From Verrucomicrobia bacterium UBA7008 (GTDB lineage: Bacteria > Verrucomicrobiota > Kiritimatiellia > RFP12 > UBA1067), in contig DJXI01000029.1 in NCBI GenBank assembly GCA_002449695.1, forward strand, positions 29,521-93,520: a stretch of DNA of 64,000 nt, read 5' to 3'. Positions 49,863-59,938 of this stretch are shown here, piece by piece. The notes below the pieces were generated by a model. It ran no database searches, was not told where the DNA came from, and worked only from the letters and a program-made list of their open reading frames with translations. The position numbers and the translations under genes were made by a program. Numbering within the stretch: the first letter of the stretch is position 1; every line of letters starts with the position of its first letter.

Positions 49863-50642
49863 TCAGCTCACTCCGCGCTGGCTGTTGCGGTAGAAGGCGA
49901 CGAGCGCCTTGATCTCGTCGTACGGCTCGACGTCGTTCTCGACGCGTTCGAGCGCCTGCGTGCGGTTGAGCCCGTCGCGGTAGAGGAAGCGGTGGGCCTC
50001 CTTGAGCGCGCGGATGACGTCCTTCGAGAAGCCGCGGCGCGTCAGGCCCACGACGTTCGGGCCGATCACCTTCGTCGCGCCGTCGACCATGTCGCCGAGC
50101 ATGTAGGGCGGGAAGTCCTGGCGGATCTTCGTCATGCCGCCGACCATCGCGTGCGCGCCGACGGTGCAGAACTGGTGCGCCGCCGAGCAGCCGCCGACGA
50201 TCGCCCAGTCCTGGAGGTGCACGTCGCCCGCGAGCTGGACCGAATTCGAGCAGATGACGTGGTCGCCGAGGATGACGCCGTGCGCCGCGTGGCAGTAGCA
50301 CATGAAGAGGCAGTCGGAGCCGATGATCGTCTTCTCGCCGTCGGCGGTGCCGAGGTGGACGGTCGCGAACTCGCGGATGACCGTCCGGTCGCCGATCTCG
50401 ACGTAGCTCGTCGACCCGTCCTTGTACTTCAGGTCCTGCGTCTTCATGCCGATGATCGCGTAGGGGAAGATCTGGCACTTTTCGCCGATGGTCGTGTGGC
50501 CGTCGACGATCGCGCCCTGCTTCACGACGGTGCCGGCGCCGATCTTCGCGAACGGGCCGATGTGCGCGTAGGGGCCGACCTCGACGTCCGCGCCGAGCTG
50601 CGCGCCGTCTTCGACGATTGCGGTGGGATGGATGTTCGCCAT
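49863..50642 (-). CDS. lpxA: UDP-GlcNAc acyltransferase
   Basis: A 259-residue left-handed beta-helix protein with hexapeptide repeats from residue 3 onward. The catalytic His lies in YCHAAHGVILGDH, and the GCSAAHQFCTVGAHAMVGG and GLTRRGFSKD blocks are typical of LpxA. It transfers a hydroxyacyl chain from ACP to UDP-GlcNAc, the first step of lipid A synthesis. The C-terminal helical domain ends FYRNSQRGVS. AGGAGTAC precedes the ATG. Neighbours lptF and murF also serve the envelope. Confidence 0.95.
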   Translation of the reverse strand: MANIHPTAIVEDGAQLGADVEVGPYAHIGPFAKIGAGTVVKQGAIVDGHTTIGEKCQIFPYAIIGMKTQDLKYKDGSTSYVEIGDRTVIREFATVHLGTADGEKTIIGSDCLFMCYCHAAHGVILGDHVICSNSVQLAGDVHLQDWAIVGGCSAAHQFCTVGAHAMVGGMTKIRQDFPPYMLGDMVDGATKVIGPNVVGLTRRGFSKDVIRALKEAHRFLYRDGLNRTQALERVENDVEPYDEIKALVAFYRNSQRGVS

Positions 50643-50667
50643 GTTTCGTACTCCTTGAACTGCGTTG

Positions 50668-51858
50668 CTAGAGATTCCTGCGGGTGAAGCGCGCGGCCAG
50701 CGCGAGGCAGACCAGGACCGGCAGGCCGATCAGCCACTCGGGATGGATCGCGTAATTCTTCTGAAGGCTCAGCATCAGCATGACCACGAGGTAGTAGCCG
50801 AGCGCGATCGCGAGCGAGATCGCCATGCCGACGGTGCTTTCCTTGCGCTGGGCGCGGATGCCGAGCGGGATGCCGACGAGAACGAAGCAGAGCGAGGCCG
50901 CCGCGAAGACGAAGCGCTTGGACAGCTCGACCTTCAGCTTGGAGGTGGCGCGCCGGATGCTCCGCCGCAGGGCCTTCGCCTCCTTGTCCGACGCGAACGC
51001 CGCGCGCGCCGCCGCCGCGTCCAGATCCGCCCATTCCTTCTGCGCCTTCATCCGGAAGAGGCGGTCGAGCACCCGCGCCTCCTCCGCCGCGCGGCCCCGG
51101 ATCGCCCGCACGAGCTCGCGGAAGCGGAAGTCCTTGCCCTTCTTGGTGTACGTGGTCTCGGCGAGCGCGTTCTTGACCGTGTACTGGTAGCGGCTGACGC
51201 GCATCAGGCCCGGATGGTTCTCGTCGAGCGGATCGACGGTCATGCCGTAGAGGTCGAGCGTGACGTCGCGCCCCTCGCTCGTGACGAGCGCCTTGGACGC
51301 GCGGATCATCCGGTCGACGCGCGCGTTGGAATAGTCCAGCACCACGAGGTCGTAGAGCCAGTTGCCCTCCTTGCGGCTGAAGTAGATGCGCATCTTCGGG
51401 AAGTCGTCGATCCAGCGGTTCGCCTCCAGCACGTCGAGGCCCGCGCCGACCGAGACCTTCGTCTTGAGGTTGCGGCGCACCTCGTGCCCGCGCGGCACGA
51501 TCTCGTTGTTGACGTACGCGCCGAGGAGCGCGCAGACGAGACCGAAGAGGACGGGTCCCTTCATGACCGACAGGAGGTTCACGCCGCACGCGCGCATCGC
51601 GGCGATCTCGCCGTCGGCGGAGAGGCGCGAGAAGACGAGGACGCTCGAGACGAGGATCGCCAGCGGCATCGTCCACTGGAGCGTCTCCGGGAAGCTGACG
51701 AGCGCGAACTCGCCGATGAGCGCGGCGGAGACGCCGTCGAGGATGTAGCCGACGATCTGCACGAGAAGCCCGATCGTCAGCACGAAGCTGAGCACGAGGA
51801 ACGCGAGCAGGAAGCTCGTGAGAAACGAAGTCAGGACGTAGCGTTCGATCGTTTTCAT
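50668..51858 (-). CDS. lptF: LptF/LptG-family LPS export permease
   Basis: A 396-residue YjgP/YjgQ protein. Three helices precede a periplasmic jellyroll (about residues 120-300) and three follow it. Family blocks include ERYVLTSFLTSFL at the N-terminus, MPLAILVSSVLVFSRLSADGEIAAMRACG and FVLVGIPLGIRAQRKE. It forms the transmembrane part of the LPS-extracting ABC transporter with LptB. Which of F or G it corresponds to cannot be decided, and no second copy is adjacent. It heads the lptF-lpxA-murF-lacZ operon from a -10 box that overlaps the fabF-like stop codon. Confidence 0.88.
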   Translation of the reverse strand: MKTIERYVLTSFLTSFLLAFLVLSFVLTIGLLVQIVGYILDGVSAALIGEFALVSFPETLQWTMPLAILVSSVLVFSRLSADGEIAAMRACGVNLLSVMKGPVLFGLVCALLGAYVNNEIVPRGHEVRRNLKTKVSVGAGLDVLEANRWIDDFPKMRIYFSRKEGNWLYDLVVLDYSNARVDRMIRASKALVTSEGRDVTLDLYGMTVDPLDENHPGLMRVSRYQYTVKNALAETTYTKKGKDFRFRELVRAIRGRAAEEARVLDRLFRMKAQKEWADLDAAAARAAFASDKEAKALRRSIRRATSKLKVELSKRFVFAAASLCFVLVGIPLGIRAQRKESTVGMAISLAIALGYYLVVMLMLSLQKNYAIHPEWLIGLPVLVCLALAARFTRRNL

Positions 51859-51869
51859 CTCATGTCCCT

Positions 51870-51878
51870 AGTCTATCA
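51870..51878 (-). promoter_or_regulatory. Extended -10 promoter of lptF
   Basis: The minus strand reads TGATAGACT; its TGA is the stop codon of the fabF-like gene. Spacing to the lptF ATG is 11 nt, predicting a leader of about four nucleotides. Confidence 0.5.
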
Positions 51879-53093
51879 TATCCGCCGGAAGACGAGCGAC
51901 GTGTTGACGCCGCCGAAGGCGAAGTTGTTGCTCATCGCGAACTCGACCTCGGCGCGGCGCGCGCCGCCCGCGATGTAGTCGAGTTCCGCGCAGGCGGGAT
52001 CGGGCGCGGTCAGGTTCAGCGTGGGATGGAAGACGCCCGCGCGCATCATGCCGATCGTCACGACGGCCTCGATCGCGCCGCACGCGCCGAGCGTGTGGCC
52101 GATGTAGCTCTTCGTCGACGAGATCGGCACCGCCCGGCCGAACGCCGCGCGCGTCGCCGCCGTCTCGGCGAGGTCGCCCGCCTTCGTCGCCGTGCCGTGG
52201 CCGTTCACGTAGCCGATCGCGCCCGCGTCGACGCCCGCGCACGCGAGCGCGCCCCGGAGGCACGCCTCCATCGTCGCCGCGTTGGGGTTCGTCACGTGCG
52301 TGCCGTCGGTGTTCTCGCAGAAGCCGGCGACCTCGGCGTAGATCGTCGCGCCGCGCGCCACGGCACGGTCGTAGTCCTCGAGGATCAGCGTGCCCGCGCC
52401 CTCGCCCACGACCAGCCCGTCGCGCGCCGCGTCGTAGGGGCGCGGCGTCGCGCGCGGCGCGTCGTTCCGGAGCGACGTCGCGTAGAGCGTGTCGAAGATC
52501 GCCACCTGCGTGGGCGAGAACTCCTCCGCGCCGCCCGCGATCATCACGTCCTGGAGGCCGAAGCGGATGAGGTCGAACGCCGTGCCGACGGCGAGCGATC
52601 CCGACGTGCACGCGGTGCAGGTCGGCACCAGCCGTCCGTGCGTCTTGAAGTGGACCGACAGGTTGCACGCCGTCGTCTGCGGCATCAGCTTGATGTAGGT
52701 GCCCGAGGTGACGTTCTTCAGCTCGTTCTCGAAGAACATCGAGAAGAGGTCGAGGTGCGCGCCGATCGACCCGGAGCAGCTGCCGTAGGCGACGCCCGTG
52801 CGGCCCGACTCCAGCTCCGCCGCCGTCAGCCCCGCGTCCGCCACCGCCTGCTCCGTCGCCGCGAGCGCGTACTCGGCGACCGGGCCCATCGTCCGCGTCG
52901 TCTTGCGCGTCCAGTGCGCCGGGCGCGTGAAGCCGGCGAGCGAGCCCAGCCGCGCGTTCAGCCCCTTGAAGCGCGCGAGGTCCGGCACGTTCACGACGCA
53001 GTTCTCCGGCGTGTCCAGACGCGCGAGCGCCGACGCGACCGTGTTGCCGAGCGCGCTGACGAGCCCCATGCCGGTGACGACGACCCGCCTCAT
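51876..53093 (-). CDS. Beta-ketoacyl-ACP synthase II-like enzyme
   Basis: A 405-residue thiolase-fold KAS. The N-terminal RRVVVTGMGLVSALG is followed by the active-site Cys in CTACTSGSLAVG, the two catalytic His in NGHGTATKAGD and SYIGHTLGACGA, and the C-terminal NNFAFGGVNTSLVF. FabF extends acyl-ACP in fatty-acid synthesis; relatives act in aryl-polyene or polyketide pathways, and the lone position next to glnS does not settle which. Its ATG overlaps the glnS stop (ATGA). Confidence 0.88.
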   Translation of the reverse strand: MRRVVVTGMGLVSALGNTVASALARLDTPENCVVNVPDLARFKGLNARLGSLAGFTRPAHWTRKTTRTMGPVAEYALAATEQAVADAGLTAAELESGRTGVAYGSCSGSIGAHLDLFSMFFENELKNVTSGTYIKLMPQTTACNLSVHFKTHGRLVPTCTACTSGSLAVGTAFDLIRFGLQDVMIAGGAEEFSPTQVAIFDTLYATSLRNDAPRATPRPYDAARDGLVVGEGAGTLILEDYDRAVARGATIYAEVAGFCENTDGTHVTNPNAATMEACLRGALACAGVDAGAIGYVNGHGTATKAGDLAETAATRAAFGRAVPISSTKSYIGHTLGACGAIEAVVTIGMMRAGVFHPTLNLTAPDPACAELDYIAGGARRAEVEFAMSNNFAFGGVNTSLVFRRI

Positions 53094-54853
53094 GACGGCC
53101 TGTAGGAATCCTTGAGCGTGACCGTGCGGTTGAAGACCGGCGCGCCCGGCCGGGAGTCGCGCTCGTCGGCGACGAAGTAGCCCGTGCGCTCGAACTGGAA
53201 GCGCGCGAGCGGTTCCGCCGCGGCCAGCGCGGGCTCGACGTAGGCCGAGACCGTCTGGAGCGAATCGGGGTTCAGGTACTTCAGGAATTCCGACGGGCCG
53301 TCCTTGAGCGGATTCTTCTCCGTGAAGAGCCGGTCGTAGAGGCGCACCTCGGCCTTGACGCCCGTCGCGCAGTCGACCCAGTGGATCGTGCCCTTCACCT
53401 TGCGGCCGTCGGCCGCGTTGCCGCCCCACGAATCGGGGTCCCACGTGCCGTGGATCTCGACGACCCGGCCCGTCTCGTCCTTGACGCAGCCCGTGCACTT
53501 GAAAATGCACGCGCCGCGCAGCCGCACCTCCTGCCCGGGCGCCATGCGGAAGAACTTCTTCTCCGGCACCTCCATGAAATCGGCGCGGTCGATCCAGATT
53601 TCGCCGCCGAACGGGATCTGCCGCGTCCCGGCCGATTCGTCGAGCGGATTGTTCGGCAGCTCAACAGTTTTGACGGCTCGTGCCGGATTCAGATTTGATG
53701 TCCGAACGGCGTTCGGACTGTCCTCGGCCCCCCAGTTGTCGATGACGACCCTGACGGGATCGAGCACCGCCATGCGGCGCGGCGCCGTCTGGTTCAGCTC
53801 CTCGCGCACGCACCATTCGAGGAGCGCCGGATCCGACTCGCTCTCGACCTTCGAGACGCCCACGCGCGCGCAGAACTCGCGGATCGCGCCCGGCGTGTAG
53901 CCGCGCCGGCGCATCCCGCACACCGTCGGCATGCGCGGATCGTCCCAGCCCGCGACGTGCCCTTCGGTGACGAGCTGGAGGAGGAGGCGCTTGGACATCA
54001 CGGTGGACGTGATGTTGAGGCGCGCGAACTCGCGCTGCTGCGGGCGGATCTTCACGCCGCCGCGCACGACCAAGAGCCCCATCTCGTCGAGGCGGTCCAC
54101 CACCCAGTCGTAGAGCGGGCGGTGCACCTCGAACTCGAGCGTGCACATGGAATGCGTCACGCCCTCGAGCGCGTCCTCGATCGGGTGCGCGAAGTCGTAC
54201 ATCGGGTAGATGCACCACTTGTCGCCCAGATGGTAGTGCGCAACGTGGCGGATGCGGTAGAGCACGGGATCGCGGAAGTGGATGTTCGGCGAGGCCATGT
54301 CGATCTTCGCCCGGAGGCACCATTCGCCGTCGGCGTACTTCCCGTCGCGCATCTCGCGGAAGATCTGCAGGTTGCGCTCCGGCGTCGTGTCGCGCGAGGG
54401 CGAGGGGCGGCCCGGCTTCTCGGGCACGCCGCGGTACTCCTTCCACTCCTCCTGCGTCAGGTTGCAGCAGTACGCCTGCCCCGCCTTGATCAGGTTCTCG
54501 GCGATCGCGTACATCGTGTCGAACATGTTGGACGCGTTGTAGAAGCCCGGCTCCGTCCCGTCGCCCGCGCCCGACCACCGGAAGCCGAGCCAGCGGATGT
54601 CCTTCTTGATGTTCTCGGCGTACTCGTCCGACTCCTTCGTCGGATTCGTGTCGTCGAGCCGCAGGTGGCACTCGCCGCCGAAGAGCTCGGCCATGCCGAA
54701 GTCGACGCACACCGCCTTGGCGTGGCCGATGTGGATGTAGCCGTTCGGCTCCGGCGGGAAGCGCGTGACCACGGTGCCGCCGGTCCTGCCGTCGGCGACG
54801 TCCTTTTCAATCCACTGGCGGAGGAAATGCCGCGAGGTATCGGATTCGCTCAT
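53090..54853 (-). CDS. glnS: Glutaminyl-tRNA synthetase
   Basis: A 587-residue class I synthetase. The HIGH motif is in PPEPNGYIHIGHAKAV, the KMSKS equivalent is STVMSKRLLLQLV, and the C-terminal anticodon-binding beta-barrels include GEIWIDRADFME. It charges tRNA(Gln) directly, so an amidotransferase route is not required. Around residues 377-397, at the entry to the beta-barrels, about 18-20 residues (SPNAVRTSNLNPARAVKT) are inserted. The DNA there carries a perfect palindrome and is poorer in GC. The gene starts 7 nt after the GH2 stop. Confidence 0.95.
   Translation of the reverse strand: MSESDTSRHFLRQWIEKDVADGRTGGTVVTRFPPEPNGYIHIGHAKAVCVDFGMAELFGGECHLRLDDTNPTKESDEYAENIKKDIRWLGFRWSGAGDGTEPGFYNASNMFDTMYAIAENLIKAGQAYCCNLTQEEWKEYRGVPEKPGRPSPSRDTTPERNLQIFREMRDGKYADGEWCLRAKIDMASPNIHFRDPVLYRIRHVAHYHLGDKWCIYPMYDFAHPIEDALEGVTHSMCTLEFEVHRPLYDWVVDRLDEMGLLVVRGGVKIRPQQREFARLNITSTVMSKRLLLQLVTEGHVAGWDDPRMPTVCGMRRRGYTPGAIREFCARVGVSKVESESDPALLEWCVREELNQTAPRRMAVLDPVRVVIDNWGAEDSPNAVRTSNLNPARAVKTVELPNNPLDESAGTRQIPFGGEIWIDRADFMEVPEKKFFRMAPGQEVRLRGACIFKCTGCVKDETGRVVEIHGTWDPDSWGGNAADGRKVKGTIHWVDCATGVKAEVRLYDRLFTEKNPLKDGPSEFLKYLNPDSLQTVSAYVEPALAAAEPLARFQFERTGYFVADERDSRPGAPVFNRTVTLKDSYRPS
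53700..53718. repeat. Palindromic element inside glnS
   Basis: GTCCGAAC, three bases, GTTCGGAC: a perfect 8-bp inverted repeat, translated in frame. It shares CGAACGGCGTTCG with the mnmE element (39693-39711), while the outer stem bases differ in a compensated way. Confidence 0.7.
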
Positions 54854-54860
54854 GTTGACC

Positions 54861-58451
<3,591 letters not shown>

Positions 58452-58486
58452 TAAATTCCCCCGCCGCTCGCGGCGCGCGAGCGCGG

Positions 58487-59515
58487 CTATTTCGCCAGCT
58501 TGATCTCGATGGGCACGAACAGCGACGGATCGGCCGCGCGCTTCAGAATCTTGTCGGCGTATTCATCGCTGTAGTAGCGGTCGGTCTCCGTCCGGTCGCG
58601 CCGCCCGTTGTAGCGCTGAAGCGCCTTCGGCCAGCCGTCGAAGAACCCTTTGGGCCGGTCGGCCGCCGGCCGCCCCGACGCGCCGAACCCCTTGCGCGAC
58701 AGGTAGCGGATCGCCGCGCGCACGTTGTCCTCGACCGTGCCCTCGTTGCGCCGGGCGGGCTTCGTCAGGCCCACCAGCCGCTTCTCCTCGCCCCAGTCGC
58801 CCGGCACGTTGACCTGCAGCGGGTCGACGGCCCACGCGGCCCGCGACGCCGGCCCGTTCCCGCCGGACTCCTCGATCATGTGCGCCTTGACGAGCGCGGG
58901 CGTGAGGTCGGCGATCTTCGCCGCCTGGGCCGCCGTGCCGCCGCACGCCGCCGCACGGTCCGCGTTGAACTCGTTGACGAGCCGCACGATCAGCGCGTCG
59001 TGGCGCTGGTAGCGCGCGTCCTCGAAACCGCGGAACACGGGCGCGCCGGCCGCGCCGGACGGCTGCACGGTCGTGCGGCTCTTCTGCGCGGCGGCCGGGA
59101 ACCACTTGCGCAGCCACGCCTCGATGGCCTTGACGGTCTTCATCTCCTCGGGCGTGACGAAGCGCGTGTCGATGTAGAACTCGCCCCACGCGTCGAAGGA
59201 CAGTCCGTCGAGCAGCCCGGCCGTGTCGACGGTGTAGCGCTGGGCGCGGCAGGCCGGCACCTCGGCCAGGCCGCGCTGCGCGAGTTCCGCGGCGTGCTGC
59301 GCGGCGCGCGCGTCGGCGCGGCGCTGGATCTCGACCGCCTGCAGCGCGAGCGGCAGCGCCTCCGCGAGCGCGGCGGGATCGAGGGTGAGCAGCTTCTCCA
59401 GCGGCGCGGCCGCCGCCGCCCCGTCCGCCGGGGCCGGAGCCGCCGCCGGGGCGGAAAGCGCCGCCGCCGCGAGAAGCGCGGCGAGCGTCCGGACTGTGAA
59501 AGACAGATTGTTCAT
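58487..59515 (-). CDS. Secreted lysozyme/transglycosylase-like protein
   Basis: A 342-residue protein with a signal peptide (1-28, Ala-rich) and an Ala-rich helical stretch. A C-terminal domain (about 190-335) contains AHMIEESGGNG, a plausible catalytic Glu in the style of lytic transglycosylases, followed by DPLQVNVPGDWGEEK and AAIRYLSRKGF. These blocks resemble soluble transglycosylase-type domains, but similarity is limited and the substrate (peptidoglycan) is inferred. The -10 box (59523-59531) is exactly 7 nt before the ATG. Confidence 0.6.
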   Translation of the reverse strand: MNNLSFTVRTLAALLAAAALSAPAAAPAPADGAAAAAPLEKLLTLDPAALAEALPLALQAVEIQRRADARAAQHAAELAQRGLAEVPACRAQRYTVDTAGLLDGLSFDAWGEFYIDTRFVTPEEMKTVKAIEAWLRKWFPAAAQKSRTTVQPSGAAGAPVFRGFEDARYQRHDALIVRLVNEFNADRAAACGGTAAQAAKIADLTPALVKAHMIEESGGNGPASRAAWAVDPLQVNVPGDWGEEKRLVGLTKPARRNEGTVEDNVRAAIRYLSRKGFGASGRPAADRPKGFFDGWPKALQRYNGRRDRTETDRYYSDEYADKILKRAADPSLFVPIEIKLAK

Positions 59516-59522
59516 GGCGGAT

Positions 59523-59531
59523 AGTCTATCA
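59523..59531 (-). promoter_or_regulatory. Extended -10 promoter, predicted leaderless
   Basis: The minus strand reads TGATAGACT with 7 nt to the ATG of the lysozyme-like gene. It is the same sequence as the boxes at 51870 and 59894. Confidence 0.55.
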
Positions 59532-59639
59532 TAAATTCCCCGCCGCCCGCTCGTCCAAAGCGTTGGTTCACCGTCGCGACGTCTCTCGCGTTGCGGACGA
59601 TCCTTCGCGGCTGCGGGGCGGAGCGCCGGTATGCGGTGC

Positions 59640-59665
59640 GGCGGCTTGAGGACAAGCCGCCCTGC
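59640..59665. repeat. REP-like hairpin, copy 2 (inverted)
   Basis: A 9-bp stem (59640-59648 with 59653-59661), loop AGGA, then CTGC; read on the minus strand it is GCAG, stem GGCGGCTTG, loop TCCT. Orientation is opposite to copy 3, 40 bp away. Confidence 0.75.
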
Positions 59666-59704
59666 CAGAGGTGCCCTGTCAGTCGTGTTCCGTGTCGATT
59701 GATG

Positions 59705-59730
59705 GTAGGGCGCGTTGTCCTCAACGCGCC
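59705..59730. repeat. REP-like hairpin, copy 3
   Basis: GTAG followed by the 9-bp stem GGCGCGTTG (59709-59717 with 59722-59730) and loop TCCT. The GTAG prefix is the tetranucleotide found 5' of canonical REP hairpins. Confidence 0.75.
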
Positions 59731-59893
59731 GCGCAAAAAAAGAGCGAAGGAAAACGCACCGCCGAACGCCGTGAGGGCCGAGCGAAGCGAGGGGATAGCC
59801 GAGGGCGCAGCCCGCGTGCTGCAACCGCATTCAGCGAATGAAAACTGGGGAGGTTCCTCGCCGATTGGGTGATTGCGGATGCGGCGGCGGATT

Positions 59894-59902
59894 TGATAGA
59901 CT
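59894..59902 (+). promoter_or_regulatory. Extended -10 promoter of the double-GH43 gene
   Basis: TGATAGACT lies 36 nt before the ATG, leaving a leader of about 30 nt that contains AAAGGAG, so this transcript has a normal ribosome site. Confidence 0.5.
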
Positions 59903-59938
59903 ACCCGCATTTCGGACGACAAGAAAGGAGACAAGACG

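Larger units (their letters stand above)
59516..59938. other. Divergent intergenic region with REP hairpins
   Basis: This 423-bp gap separates the lysozyme-like gene (minus) from the double-GH43 gene (plus). It holds a promoter for each side, two REP-like hairpins (59640-59665, 59705-59730) and a GAGCGAAGCGAG string near 59780. No coding region is credible here. Confidence 0.7.
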
